Virus record (IMG/VR): IMGVR_UViG_3300022413_000001
Span: 1 to 58,954 of that record
Length of the DNA stretch: 58,954 nt
Reading direction: 5' to 3' (one strand)
From: a virus
Of this stretch, positions 15,589-25,586 are shown piece after piece. The translations under genes and the position numbers were made by a program. Below the pieces are notes generated by a model. It was not told where the DNA came from and made no database searches. It saw only the letters and a program-made list of their open reading frames with translations. The first letter of the stretch is position 1, and every line of letters starts with the position of its first letter.

Positions 15589-18500
15589 ATGGCTGAAACC
15601 CAACAAGCCCTGATTGCTTCCCTTCGAGCCGACATCTCAGGGTTTCGCCGCGACCTCCAGGAAGCCACGCGCGTGGCTCAAGATTTTGGGCAACGGGCAA
15701 GTCGATCCCTCGACAATCTGGACCAATCGAACAGGCGAGTTGCTACCAGTACGCGATCCATGGCGTCAAGCTTTGGCCAACTGCGCAATGTCCTGATTGG
15801 CCTTGGCCTGGGAAAGGTTGTCAGAGATAGCCTGACACTGGGCACACAACTCATCTCGGTTGACCGGACGCTGCGAGCCACCACCGGCAGCGTCCAAGCT
15901 GCCGGTGAAGCCTATCAATTTGTGCGCCAGCAATCCCTACGGCTTGGCACAGACATTATCAGCGGTGCCCGCGCATTTGGGCAGATGACGGAAAGCACAA
16001 GAGACACTAGGCTTGAAGGGCAATTCACTCGTGATATTTTTACCGGGCTTGGAGAGACCATAAGCGCACTTGGTCTTGACCAGGAGCAATATAAAAGGGC
16101 TCTCGTTGCGACGAACCAGGTGCTAGCTGGCAGTACCATTAAAACGGAGGAACTAAATCAATTTCGAGAAGCGGGGATCCCCATTCTACGCGAACTTGCC
16201 GCCGCAACAGGGCAAACAGGCACGGAATTGCGCAAGAGTCTCGAAAAAGGACTTGTTCCAGCCGAAGCGCTTGTGCTGGTCTTTCGAAGGCTGCGGGATC
16301 GATTTGCGGATGTCGCGCAAGAAGCATCACAAACTACGCCTATTGCCTTTTCAGCACTGATCAGCGTGCTCAAAGAAACCTCCGGTCAATTTGGCGTAGG
16401 CGCACTCGCCTCAACGCGGCTCAACGAGTCGATCCGGAATTTAACGGCTTCGGTCTCGCAACTCGCGTCACCCCAAGCCGTTCAGAACGTCACCGATTTT
16501 GTTGACCAACTCGTAAGCCTTGGTACGGGCATCATCCCCCTACTTGACACGGCCAGTGCTGCTGTCACCAAACTTCAGAACTCGCTTCAGCTTTTGAATT
16601 TAAGGCCATTTCTTGAGCAACTTCAATCTCGAATTATTCCCAACTTTGTCGAAAACTTAGGGTTATCCCGAAAAGCAGCCGAGGCATTTTCACAGCTTGT
16701 AGTTGGCATCAGCCGAGAGCAAGAGAATGCAGGAGCCGGGTTTCTACAACAATTAAAAAATGTAAATAATGTTATAGATGATATTATAGGGCGGAATGAA
16801 GAATTAAATGACGTATTTCGGAACCTTGGCAAAAGTTCGACATTCATAACGGACGATTTTGAAGAAGCAATAGAATCTAGCACGGATCGTGTAAAGAAAG
16901 AATATGAAGAGCTTGCTACATTCATTAAGGATAGTGTCAAAAACGCTGGAGCAGGAAAAGAACTAGAGAAACAAGCTGAGGAAGATGCAAGAACTCGGAT
17001 AGATATATTCAAAAAGGCGATTGCGGACCAGGAGAAACTGGAAAAAGAGCGCCTAAAGCGCGTTGGCGAGATACGGGCAAAAGCGAACGAAGAGCAAGCA
17101 GACTTAGAGATTCGCCGAGCCACTGCAAAATTCCGTGATCTGGGGGAAATTGAGTTACGGGAATTTATCAATGCGCAGCGCAAACTGATTGAACTCAGGC
17201 AAAACCTGCTCGCGGCTGGTACTGATGGACGGTCCGAGTCTGAAATTGCCAGAGAAGAACAACTCCAGGCGGATCGCTTGCGGATCATCGAACAAGCGGA
17301 AAAGGAACTGACTCGAATCCAGTTTCGGCTGATTGATGCCCGAACGAAGAAGACGATTGAGGAAGCCAAAAAATCAGCCGACGCGATGGCCCGCCCCTTT
17401 ATCCGTGCTTCACAGAATATTCAGGACGCGATTGCTAACTCGATTGCAGATGCGCTCTCTGGGCAATTGGATGACGTTGGCGATATCGCCGATGAAATGG
17501 TAAATATTTTCAATCGGGCGGCGGCTGAAATCACCACTGCATTGTTTATTCAGCCTGCGGTTGAGAACCTGGCCAATTCCTTGCGCGAATCTCTTGGGCT
17601 TGCGGTTTCTGATGTTAACAATGAAATCAAAAAAACCAAAGAAGAGCTGGACAGTGCGGCCAAGTCAAGCCGCAACGCTGCTCTGGCGTTGGGTGGCATT
17701 CTCCTTGCCTCTAATCTGCTCAGGGGGCAGGAAATTCCTGCCGTTGCAAGCAATATCATCTCGGGAGCAATCACGGGCGGCACGCTGGGATTCCAGGCAG
17801 GTGGTGGACCAGTAGGTGCAGCAGGCGGCGCGGCGATTGGAGGACTTGCAGCGTCGGGCTTCTTTGATCTGGTGCGGTCAACTGTGATCGATCTTTTTGG
17901 CGGGGGTGTTGGTGGGCGTGTGGCATCAGGGATCATTGATCCTGTACAGGGCTTGCAAGATCTGATTGGCGTGCTGAGTGGTGGCCCTAGACAAAGCAGA
18001 TTCGCCGTACAGACCACCGCAGCACCTCCCGCAGCGAGACCCTCCGACGACGCCCTTGTTCGGGGCGCCTTTGGTTTTGTTAGCCTTATCGACCAACAAT
18101 CAAAACGTGCAAATGCTGGCGAAGTCGCCGGCATCATCGCAGAATTGGACAGCACGATTTCATCGGCGATCACAGAACGTCAACGGCAGATTGTTGCGGC
18201 CAGCCTCCAAAACCCCGTCAACGCGGTCATCGTTGGCGAAGCGAACGCGGAGACTGACCAAGCGCTCTCGGAAGTCATCGTGCAGCGCCTGCGCAGCATC
18301 GTCGGCGCGCTCGCGGGCGGAGACGTGGCCGCAACCGTAGTCCCCACCACAGAGGGCGACCAATCGGCAGCGGGGGTCCAGGCACTCCAACGGCGGGTGA
18401 ATGACGCCTTGGCCATCTTGCGCACGATCGACGAGATTGAGCAGGGACCACAGACCCAGTCGGCGGAGGCTATTGCACGTCTCAAAGACGAATTCGGCGC

Positions 18501-20274
18501 CATGATTACCCGCGCGGAAGAATTCGGCATTGCGACCGGGGCACTCAGTGGAGAACTCGCGCGGCAAATTGCCCAGATCGGTGAGGCGATTGACAAGAAC
18601 GTGGAGCAGCGCATCCTGGAAATCGAAGATCCCGCAGAGGCTGCCCGCGCCGCACTTCGTGAGAGGCAACGTGTTGAGATCGAGGAGGCGCGGGACGCAA
18701 ACGTCAATCTCACCCGGATCGAGCGGCTGCATGTATTGGAGCGCAAGCAACTCGCTCAGCAGTTAGCCGATGCCAACGCGGGGATAGATGCCCAGAGCGC
18801 CTCGTTATTTGACCGCGTCTTAAATGTGATCCAGGGGACGCTGGACAGAAGTCCTTTGGCTGAAATCGAATCGTTTTTTACCGCTTTTACGGATTCTGCA
18901 CGAGACATCAGCCCGGCTCGCCGAGAATATGAGGCTCTGCGGGCTGAGTTTCTTCGGCTCCGCGAAGCTGCCATTTTGTTGGGACGGAGTACAGCGGACC
19001 TCGACGCCGCATTTGAAATCCGCAACCGCGCTATCAATGATGCAGCAAGGGCTCAGGCACGTGCACAGAGACAAGCGGAAGCTCAACAGAGACAGGCAGA
19101 GCTAGCCCGGAGGCAGGCGGAAATACAGCAGAGGCAGGCAGCGCGTGATCAAGCCAGGGCACAAAGGCAAGCGGCTGAGCGCAGTTTTCAGTCATTTATT
19201 TTATCGTCTCGCGATGTGTCACCGCTGAAGGTAGAGTTTGAAGCATTGAAAGTCACCTTCCGGGATTTGCGTAATGAAGCCGTGGCCCTAAACCGGGGGA
19301 CGGGCGACTTACTGACTGCTTTTGCGAACAGCCAGGAGCGCATTCGGCAGACCGCAAGAGCAAGCCTGGTCAACGCAGTCGCCGACCTAAAAGACCCGTT
19401 GGAGGCCAGCCGCAGAGCCGTTGCGGAGCAGATTGATACGTTTCGGCAGTTATTGATTGACGGCTTTATCTCTCCAAAGAATTTTTCGGTCATTGAGCAG
19501 TTGGCTCTGGCCAACCAGGCCGCAGTCGAGGCGCTCTCACTGATTTCGGGTGGTCCTCGCACTCCAATCCAAGATGTTGCCGATGCGTTCGATGCCTTTA
19601 TCGGCGCCGGCAATCCATTATCTGCTGCGGGTCAGGAGTTGTTCGATCTTACCGAGACGTTTCTGAATTTGGCAGATGCAGCGAAACTCCTGGGATTCTC
19701 AACTCACGATCTCGAAGACTCCTATGCCGCGCAGGCCAAAGTCATCAGAGAACGCCTGGTCGAAGATATCGACCGGCAACTCGCCAGCCAGATCCAGGGT
19801 ATCGAGTCGATTGACCGGCTGCTGGGGAGTTTTCGGACTGCGCCAGAGCAGCCGGGTAGAGTCCGGCTTAGTGCGGCTGAGGAACAGTTTCAGTCTGCAA
19901 TTGCCAGTGGCCAGATACAAGATATTCTCGCCGCAGCTACCCAGTTTCGGACGATTGGGCGCGGGGAATTCGGCAGCGGCGCCGGATTCTTTGACATTGA
20001 AAACCGCATCGAGGCTGCCTTGATCGGTGTCAGGGATCAGCAACAACAAGCGGTGGAAAACGAACGCCGCCGCCTTGAGGCTCAGGCAGCCCGCGAAGAG
20101 AGGCAGTTGTTGTTAGGCGAAAGTTCACTACGGTCGCTGCTCCGGGTCGAGGGGTTTGGCGAAGATACAGCCGAGGGGATTGATGCGTTGATCAGGCTGG
20201 GCGTGCAGCAGGACCAACGCAGCCAGCGGATTCAGAATCTGCTGGAGAATTTGTTGGGTAGGCAGGTGGTGTAA
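15589..20274 (+). CDS. Tape measure protein
   Basis: 1561 residues from ATG 15589 (AAGGTGG upstream). The N-terminal 260 residues match the tape measure N-domain: LIGLGLGKVVRDSLTLG, ARAFGQMTESTRD, EELNQFREAGIPILRELA. Long coiled-coil stretches follow. About residues 700-790 is a Gly/Ala-rich hydrophobic part (GGILLASNLL, GGPVGAAGGAAIGGLAASGF) that could enter the host membrane. Near 1155-1200 is a Gln/Arg/Ala-rich helix with RQAE and QRQA repeats. By the usual 0.15 nm per residue the tail would be near 230 nm, an inference. The promoter of the opposite insert overlaps its start region. Confidence 0.93.
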   Translation: MAETQQALIASLRADISGFRRDLQEATRVAQDFGQRASRSLDNLDQSNRRVATSTRSMASSFGQLRNVLIGLGLGKVVRDSLTLGTQLISVDRTLRATTGSVQAAGEAYQFVRQQSLRLGTDIISGARAFGQMTESTRDTRLEGQFTRDIFTGLGETISALGLDQEQYKRALVATNQVLAGSTIKTEELNQFREAGIPILRELAAATGQTGTELRKSLEKGLVPAEALVLVFRRLRDRFADVAQEASQTTPIAFSALISVLKETSGQFGVGALASTRLNESIRNLTASVSQLASPQAVQNVTDFVDQLVSLGTGIIPLLDTASAAVTKLQNSLQLLNLRPFLEQLQSRIIPNFVENLGLSRKAAEAFSQLVVGISREQENAGAGFLQQLKNVNNVIDDIIGRNEELNDVFRNLGKSSTFITDDFEEAIESSTDRVKKEYEELATFIKDSVKNAGAGKELEKQAEEDARTRIDIFKKAIADQEKLEKERLKRVGEIRAKANEEQADLEIRRATAKFRDLGEIELREFINAQRKLIELRQNLLAAGTDGRSESEIAREEQLQADRLRIIEQAEKELTRIQFRLIDARTKKTIEEAKKSADAMARPFIRASQNIQDAIANSIADALSGQLDDVGDIADEMVNIFNRAAAEITTALFIQPAVENLANSLRESLGLAVSDVNNEIKKTKEELDSAAKSSRNAALALGGILLASNLLRGQEIPAVASNIISGAITGGTLGFQAGGGPVGAAGGAAIGGLAASGFFDLVRSTVIDLFGGGVGGRVASGIIDPVQGLQDLIGVLSGGPRQSRFAVQTTAAPPAARPSDDALVRGAFGFVSLIDQQSKRANAGEVAGIIAELDSTISSAITERQRQIVAASLQNPVNAVIVGEANAETDQALSEVIVQRLRSIVGALAGGDVAATVVPTTEGDQSAAGVQALQRRVNDALAILRTIDEIEQGPQTQSAEAIARLKDEFGAMITRAEEFGIATGALSGELARQIAQIGEAIDKNVEQRILEIEDPAEAARAALRERQRVEIEEARDANVNLTRIERLHVLERKQLAQQLADANAGIDAQSASLFDRVLNVIQGTLDRSPLAEIESFFTAFTDSARDISPARREYEALRAEFLRLREAAILLGRSTADLDAAFEIRNRAINDAARAQARAQRQAEAQQRQAELARRQAEIQQRQAARDQARAQRQAAERSFQSFILSSRDVSPLKVEFEALKVTFRDLRNEAVALNRGTGDLLTAFANSQERIRQTARASLVNAVADLKDPLEASRRAVAEQIDTFRQLLIDGFISPKNFSVIEQLALANQAAVEALSLISGGPRTPIQDVADAFDAFIGAGNPLSAAGQELFDLTETFLNLADAAKLLGFSTHDLEDSYAAQAKVIRERLVEDIDRQLASQIQGIESIDRLLGSFRTAPEQPGRVRLSAAEEQFQSAIASGQIQDILAAATQFRTIGRGEFGSGAGFFDIENRIEAALIGVRDQQQQAVENERRRLEAQAAREERQLLLGESSLRSLLRVEGFGEDTAEGIDALIRLGVQQDQRSQRIQNLLENLLGRQVV

Positions 20275-22286
20275 TGGCAATCAACCCATTCTCCGAAGAC
20301 ATTTTTCTGCACAATGTGTTTGGGGATCCGGAATTTGATTTCCGCAACCCATTGGCCGATCAGCGTCAAGCGATCTTGATGGAGATCGATCCGGTTCTGC
20401 AAGCGACTCGTCTGGTGTTCTCGCGGGTCAGCCCTGCTGCGTTTGCAATCGAATTGGCTTATTACTATGTCGATGATGTTGGCTTATTGGCTGGGTATAT
20501 CGATGCCAATCTTTTCACACCATCGCCACCTCCCCCTCCTAGTCCAACGGGTATTCGGTGGTTGGATATCGGTGGAGCACCAGCCCCTACTTATCTCATC
20601 ATGGAAGATGAGAATGGGGATGCCCGGTATATCACATCAACATTTGACGAAACGCCGGTACTGACTGCGTCTGGGTCCGAGCCTGTCTTGGGCACTGAGT
20701 TTGCCTGGGATGTTGGCCCTTATATCGAAATGATCGGGGAGGACGGGCATAGCATCTACCGGCTAACGGTCAATTCCAGCAATGTCATTAGCGTTACCCT
20801 TGATCGGGACGAACTGGAGAGGGCGCAAAGTATTACCATCTCGAACGGGCATCCCTGGGCGTTTTACAACGGGCGTACTTACATTTCCGATTTCATCGAG
20901 ATGGGAGACGTCGAGACGCAGGCGCCCCTTACAGAAATTGGATTCGGCGGATTGGTTGAGCCAACAATAGGGGTTATCAAAATCTCAATTCATGACGGCG
21001 AGCTCGATTTTCTCGCTGACCAGGATTGGGATTCGAGACCATTTACGGTCAGGATTGGCTCCACCGATGCGGAACCGGCCATTTATCCATTTGCCGTTCG
21101 GGGCGAGATCGAGTCCGCGTCATGGGACGAAGATTTTATCTCGTTGCGGATTCGAGATGCCGGCATTGGATTCAAACAATCCATTCAGCCGAATCATTAT
21201 GGCGGCACAGGTGGATTGGATGGGGACAGCGAAGTTGAGGGCCAACCCAAACCGTTGTGTTTAGGCTTTCCGATTGCCGTGGAACCGAAACTGATTGACC
21301 GCAGTCTCTTGCTGTATCAGGTGCATGACGGCGATATGAGGGACATGACCGCCATTGCACAGGGAGGAGTTTTTTTGCTCGGCGGAACCTCCTTCCCTGG
21401 TGACATTTTGGACTGGGTGCCTACACAGCAAGAGATTGACGACGGCGCAGTACTCTCTGACCGGTCAAGGGGTGTTTTTCGGCTCGCTGCACCGCCCGGT
21501 GGCAGGGTGATGGCATTTACCACAAGGGGCGAATCGGGAATAGCGGGACAGGAAACGGTCAGCGACATTTGCCGGTGGATTGTTGAGCAGCGTCTGCCGG
21601 ATACCGATTTGGACTTGGACTCATTTAACACTCACAAAGCATTTTATCCCGGCAAGGCCGGTATTTACATCACGGAAGAACGCACCATCGGGGACGTCAT
21701 TACCGAACTGGTATCTCCTGTTGGCGTCATCGGAATCAACCGGCTCAATCGCATTTTCATGAGGACCTTGGCGCGTGAAGCGCCTGTGATGACACTCACT
21801 GATGACGATATCCAGGACAATAGCTTACAAAGGCAGCCTCCGCCCAAGCCAGGCAGTCAGCACCGGGTCGGGCACAGCCATGCGAATACGGTGCTCACCG
21901 AATCTGACTTTTTGGGCGCAGCCGATCCCATCGCGAAAACATTGAGTGCGCAGGAGTATCGTTACCGGGTTCTTGGCCCATACGTGGCTGCCATCAATGA
22001 CAGATTCAGAAGCGCCAAGACGAAAACGATCAACACCAATTACCTGCAAGAGGCAGATGGGCGTTACGTGGGTGATCTGATTCGGCACCAGGAGCAGGCA
22101 TTCCGGGACGTCTACTCGATGATTGTGCTTGACCACTCGTGGGAATTTCGGATTGGCGATACGTTTATGTTTCAGTTCCCACGGTTTCGGTTCCAGACGC
22201 CAAGGGTCTGCGTGATCATCGGCATCACCGAAATCAGCCCTACTTCGACAACCGAAAACATTACAAGCATAAGATTTAGGTGTTGA
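20274..22286 (+). CDS. Large tail tip/baseplate protein
   Basis: 670 residues; its start overlaps the tape measure stop (TAATG). It has a proline run near residue 83 (SPPPPPSP), a middle IGSTDAEPAIYPFAVRGEIES part, then GGTGGLDGDSEVEGQPKPLCLGFP and LLLYQVHDG, a pattern seen in hub-like tail proteins of marine and proteobacterial siphophages. It contacts the tape measure end and probably carries receptor-binding parts. The exact role is inferred from position and size. Confidence 0.72.
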   Translation: MAINPFSEDIFLHNVFGDPEFDFRNPLADQRQAILMEIDPVLQATRLVFSRVSPAAFAIELAYYYVDDVGLLAGYIDANLFTPSPPPPPSPTGIRWLDIGGAPAPTYLIMEDENGDARYITSTFDETPVLTASGSEPVLGTEFAWDVGPYIEMIGEDGHSIYRLTVNSSNVISVTLDRDELERAQSITISNGHPWAFYNGRTYISDFIEMGDVETQAPLTEIGFGGLVEPTIGVIKISIHDGELDFLADQDWDSRPFTVRIGSTDAEPAIYPFAVRGEIESASWDEDFISLRIRDAGIGFKQSIQPNHYGGTGGLDGDSEVEGQPKPLCLGFPIAVEPKLIDRSLLLYQVHDGDMRDMTAIAQGGVFLLGGTSFPGDILDWVPTQQEIDDGAVLSDRSRGVFRLAAPPGGRVMAFTTRGESGIAGQETVSDICRWIVEQRLPDTDLDLDSFNTHKAFYPGKAGIYITEERTIGDVITELVSPVGVIGINRLNRIFMRTLAREAPVMTLTDDDIQDNSLQRQPPPKPGSQHRVGHSHANTVLTESDFLGAADPIAKTLSAQEYRYRVLGPYVAAINDRFRSAKTKTINTNYLQEADGRYVGDLIRHQEQAFRDVYSMIVLDHSWEFRIGDTFMFQFPRFRFQTPRVCVIIGITEISPTSTTENITSIRFRC

Positions 22287-22287
22287 G

Positions 22288-23088
22288 ATGGCCAAAGCAC
22301 ACATTTTGCTTAACAGTTGGTCTCTGGACGCGATTGCGACCTCAACAAATGAGGTTTCCGACATTCGGGCTCGTGCTAGCGCCATGCTGAATTACAGCCC
22401 GTCGAGGCGTTGGAAAACCAATGATCTGACCGCCATGCAAGCCATATTGGACACGGGATCTCCCAAACCATGGGACACTCTTTTTCTGGGTTACACCAAT
22501 GCCACAGCCGCAGCAACCTTGCGGATCACGTCCGATAACAACTCAGGTGTCTTGTTCACAAGCCCGGCTTATGACCCAGGCGCAGCCACGCTGAGAATGC
22601 CCGCCAACGGGGAGTTTATCAGTTGGTTTGCCTTACACCAGGCATCGAGCACGCAAACGTATCAATATATCGGGATCGAAGTGGTGGACGGGGCCAACCC
22701 TGACGGCTTTTTCACCGCAGGGATCGCTTACGTCGGCAACCGATTTACGCCATCTTTGCATGCAAATCTGGGAGCAGATGACGGGCACGAGGATTTGAGT
22801 ATTCCGATTCGGTTGTCCAACGGGGAGACCAGAGTACGGCGCAGGGTGCGAAAGGGTGGGCAGGGGTTCCAATGGGAATTCCTACCCGAAATGGACACGA
22901 TGTTTTTTAGAAATCTATTCCGGACCTACGGGAAATCCACGCCAGTAGTGCTATGGCGGGAACCGGAAGAGACTGGGAATGAGCATAATCTCATCAATTA
23001 TGGGTTCTTGGATTTCCCCCGCCGACCAGTGAAGGAGCAGGCGCCCTACGGCAGGCACTCGGTATCGTTGGAGATCAATGAGATTTAG
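22288..23088 (+). CDS. Tail tip structural protein
   Basis: 266 residues, beta-rich, with MAKAHILLNSWSLDAIATST at the start and an RRVRKGGQGFQWEFLPEMDT segment near 200. It follows the hub-like gene by one base and ends the left structural operon. No catalytic motif is seen; a distal-tail or fibre-attachment role is inferred. Confidence 0.65.
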   Translation: MAKAHILLNSWSLDAIATSTNEVSDIRARASAMLNYSPSRRWKTNDLTAMQAILDTGSPKPWDTLFLGYTNATAAATLRITSDNNSGVLFTSPAYDPGAATLRMPANGEFISWFALHQASSTQTYQYIGIEVVDGANPDGFFTAGIAYVGNRFTPSLHANLGADDGHEDLSIPIRLSNGETRVRRRVRKGGQGFQWEFLPEMDTMFFRNLFRTYGKSTPVVLWREPEETGNEHNLINYGFLDFPRRPVKEQAPYGRHSVSLEINEI

Positions 23089-23165
23089 TCGGGGTTATAA
23101 ACAATTTTCGCATCCCAATCCCAGAATAGGTGATTAATTTGGAACAACCTATGGACACCCCGACT
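23087..23165. repeat. 9-bp inverted repeat around convergent gene ends
   Basis: AGTCGGGGT at 23087-23095 and ACCCCGACT at 23157-23165 are perfect complements, 61 bases apart. They enclose the junction of the plus tail operon and the minus beta-helix gene. The loop is long, so a terminator is doubtful; they could be the scars of an insertion. Confidence 0.4.
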
Positions 23166-24804
23166 CTGCGCCGTTCACATATGCCTCAATGACATCGTCC
23201 GGGGGTATGTTCGGGTCGATATCCCTAAATGACGGCGGGACTGGAGCCAGCCCAAGGAGTGTCCGTGAGATGTAGACCACATCCGTGGCCACGTTGAGTA
23301 CATCGTGTTTATCCACGTTGTACTCAAGGAGGTGATCGTTGATGAACGCCTCAATGATCTCATCGGCGGGTATCGTGGGGTCGATGATCCGGAACGATGG
23401 CGGCACGGCTGAGAGGCCCAGCAGCGTCCGTGAAATATAGACCACGTCAGTCGCTACATCCACCGTATCGTTGCCGTCCACATCCAGCGCACAGACGTCT
23501 GAGGTGCGCTCGTAAGCACCCATGTCGACCTCGGCACCCTGCGGCCTGGCCGTGCCGGTAAAATCAAACCATGGAACAGCAATAAGCAGTCCCGCATCAA
23601 TGGCGGGGCTCGCCGAACCGAGCCGAAAATCGTTATTACCCGCGTCGAGGTATTCAGGATCCACGGCCCGGCTATTTGTGCCCCCTCCTGCCGATTCCCA
23701 TGTGCCATCCTCGATGTCGTTTCCGTCATAGCGGGTAGTCGTCGTGGTGGTTGAGCATCCAGTTTGAATGATGATGTGGTCGGCTGTCGTAGGCGTGCGG
23801 AAATAGAGATTGTAATCCTCCTCCAGGGTCACGCAGGTAGGTGCCTCCAAAGGTTTTGTTCCCGTGACGATGTTGTTCTGCATCATTACGGTATACGGAT
23901 CATTGGCGTTAGCCAGAATGCCCCGCACGCTCTCATCAATCGTGTTGTGGTGCAGAGTGATGGTGTTATCGTTGCCCGACAAATTCGTCAGGGTTATACC
24001 GACGTTTGTGTTGCCGTGCACGAGGGAGTTTGTGAGAGTCCCATTCTCCCAGAACCGGGTACCCCGGCAGTTGCCGTAGGACTCAGTACGGTCCAGTGAG
24101 GCGTTGTTAGCTTTCAGGTCAAAGCCATCCTCCCCGTTGTTGTACGCTTTCACATCAATAAACGTGAGGTCCGAGGTCCCCGCCGTAGCCGAAAATCCAT
24201 CAGCATCCCCGCTGCATCCCAGCCCGTCATCGTTGCTGTAGCTGTCCGTTTCCTTCACCACGATATCATGAGTGCCACTTGTGAAAGATACACCGTTCTG
24301 GCTGTTATCGTGGATCATGCACCCATCTACGACGCTATCGAAGCTTCCGCCGAACAGGATACCCGTTTTGTTATCATGGATGTTGCAATCCTTAATGAGC
24401 ACGTCATGTGCACCTGCCCGTACAAAGATCGTCTCGTCATACCCGCCGCGTAGCTCGAAGCCGACAATGTGTATATAGGCAACGCCTGCCTTGACATCAA
24501 ATGCTTCGAGGCTCGCCCCTGGGTCTGGGCTTTCCATGACCGCTCCTGTCGTACCATCAAACGTAATGACGCTACCGCTGCTCCCCGACACCGTGATATC
24601 TACCGCTTCCGTGTACGTGCCAGCCGCTACGATGACGCTATCTCCAGCCACCATGGTGTTGGCAGCCTTTTGGACGGTGCTCCAGGGCTCCTCCTGCGTG
24701 CCTGGGTTGGCGTCATCTCCGGTTGTGGCCACATAGTAAGTCGCCGCATGAGCCGAAGCTACCAAGGCCAGACACATCACAAAAATGCTCATCAATCGAA
24801 TCAT
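23149..24804 (-). CDS. Secreted beta-helix protein with two dockerin-like modules
   Basis: 551 residues. A signal peptide (MIRLMSIFVMCLALVASAHA) precedes ATYYVATTGDDANPGT, the usual start of DUF1565-type right-handed beta-helix proteins; PbH1-like coils (SQNGVSF, NNGEDGFDLK) continue to about 400. After VDMGAYERTSD, two near-identical modules follow, each with an ATDVVYISRTLLGL helix and PPSFR-x-IDP, preceded by a Ca-loop-like DVDGNDTVD (first copy) or a degenerate NVDKHDVLN. These resemble type I dockerin-like repeats. It is on the minus strand alone, next to the tail operon. No catalytic residues could be assigned, so pectate lyase activity is not claimed. Confidence 0.75.
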   Translation of the reverse strand: MIRLMSIFVMCLALVASAHAATYYVATTGDDANPGTQEEPWSTVQKAANTMVAGDSVIVAAGTYTEAVDITVSGSSGSVITFDGTTGAVMESPDPGASLEAFDVKAGVAYIHIVGFELRGGYDETIFVRAGAHDVLIKDCNIHDNKTGILFGGSFDSVVDGCMIHDNSQNGVSFTSGTHDIVVKETDSYSNDDGLGCSGDADGFSATAGTSDLTFIDVKAYNNGEDGFDLKANNASLDRTESYGNCRGTRFWENGTLTNSLVHGNTNVGITLTNLSGNDNTITLHHNTIDESVRGILANANDPYTVMMQNNIVTGTKPLEAPTCVTLEEDYNLYFRTPTTADHIIIQTGCSTTTTTTRYDGNDIEDGTWESAGGGTNSRAVDPEYLDAGNNDFRLGSASPAIDAGLLIAVPWFDFTGTARPQGAEVDMGAYERTSDVCALDVDGNDTVDVATDVVYISRTLLGLSAVPPSFRIIDPTIPADEIIEAFINDHLLEYNVDKHDVLNVATDVVYISRTLLGLAPVPPSFRDIDPNIPPDDVIEAYVNGAESGCP

Positions 24805-24826
24805 CTGTCAGTCCCTCGTCTTCATA

Positions 24827-25138
24827 TTATCCATCGTGGCTAATCGTAATGGTGATATTGCCAGAATGAGTCTGTGGAAATACCACGGAGCGAGAACTGC
24901 GAGGCAACCCCTCTAACGGACCCCATTTGGGGCCAAGCGCGAGGCCCTCGCACCAAATTCGGCGTCCGTGCCCTTGAGTCGGGACCACCTCAAATCTGTA
25001 GACCTTGTCTCCTTTCTCCATGACGGTGACGGCATCTGGGATCTCGATTTTTGCCTCTGCCCGATATTGCATGAGGCCCAACTCAATCCATGCAAAGACA
25101 AGAGTTGTCAGCAGTATGAGTCCAGTTATGATTTTCAT
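24827..25138 (-). CDS. Small secreted or membrane-anchored protein
   Basis: 103 residues. The N-terminus (MKIITGLILLTTLVFAWIELG) is a signal peptide or anchor; the rest is beta-rich and ends in SGNITITISHDG. It lies 22 bases upstream of the beta-helix gene on the same strand, so it is probably cotranscribed. Family not recognised. Confidence 0.6.
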   Translation of the reverse strand: MKIITGLILLTTLVFAWIELGLMQYRAEAKIEIPDAVTVMEKGDKVYRFEVVPTQGHGRRIWCEGLALGPKWGPLEGLPRSSRSVVFPQTHSGNITITISHDG

Positions 25139-25389
25139 CTTTCCTCCTCAATTTCGTAAATGTTTTTCAACTGACCCTTCATTAATTGGCAGTTCATCGA
25201 CATCGTAGCAAGGATGCGGCCCAACTCCGCGTCCTGCTCACTACTGGGAAATGAGTCAATGGCATCAATTCGGTGCCTCACCGAACTAATCAATTCATCC
25301 AATGATCTCAGTTCCCGCAAGGCGTTCTGCCACTTAAAGAATGCAGGGTCCTTACCAACCGATGCGTAGTGGCTTTGTTCCTGTTTCAT
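25135..25389 (-). CDS. Helical hypothetical protein
   Basis: 84 residues, largely one or two amphipathic helices (NALRELRSLDELISSVRHRI). Its stop overlaps the next start (ATGA), indicating a coupled operon. Function unknown. Confidence 0.55.
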   Translation of the reverse strand: MKQEQSHYASVGKDPAFFKWQNALRELRSLDELISSVRHRIDAIDSFPSSEQDAELGRILATMSMNCQLMKGQLKNIYEIEEER

Positions 25390-25586
25390 TCATCATCCTC
25401 CTTGACAATGAAGGTGGGGAGTTCCACACATCGAAGGCTCAATCTGAGTGGCCATTGGACGGCCCATTTAAACTCCGGAAATTCTGTGTTCATGAGCCTG
25501 ACCCAATCATCTGGGTCCATATCGCTATCAGGCAAAAAATCGCCTATAACCGAACAGATTTTGTGCGCGTCTTCAAGTGTCATCAT
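25386..25586 (-). CDS. Small hypothetical protein, paralogue A
   Basis: 66 residues. The start MTLEDAHKIC, then DPDDWVRLM, FPEFKWA and WPL, recurs in the gene at 25963 (MTLDDAQKIC, QPDEWLEDM, FPEFAWF, WWPDF). The two genes lie on either side of another small gene, so a local duplication is likely. Function unknown. Confidence 0.55.
   Translation of the reverse strand: MMTLEDAHKICSVIGDFLPDSDMDPDDWVRLMNTEFPEFKWAVQWPLRLSLRCVELPTFIVKEDDE

Noticed and set aside
16623-17369. 248-codon minus frame in the tape measure gene
   Set aside because: Ser/Arg-rich shadow of the coiled coil, no ribosome site, internal to a clear gene.
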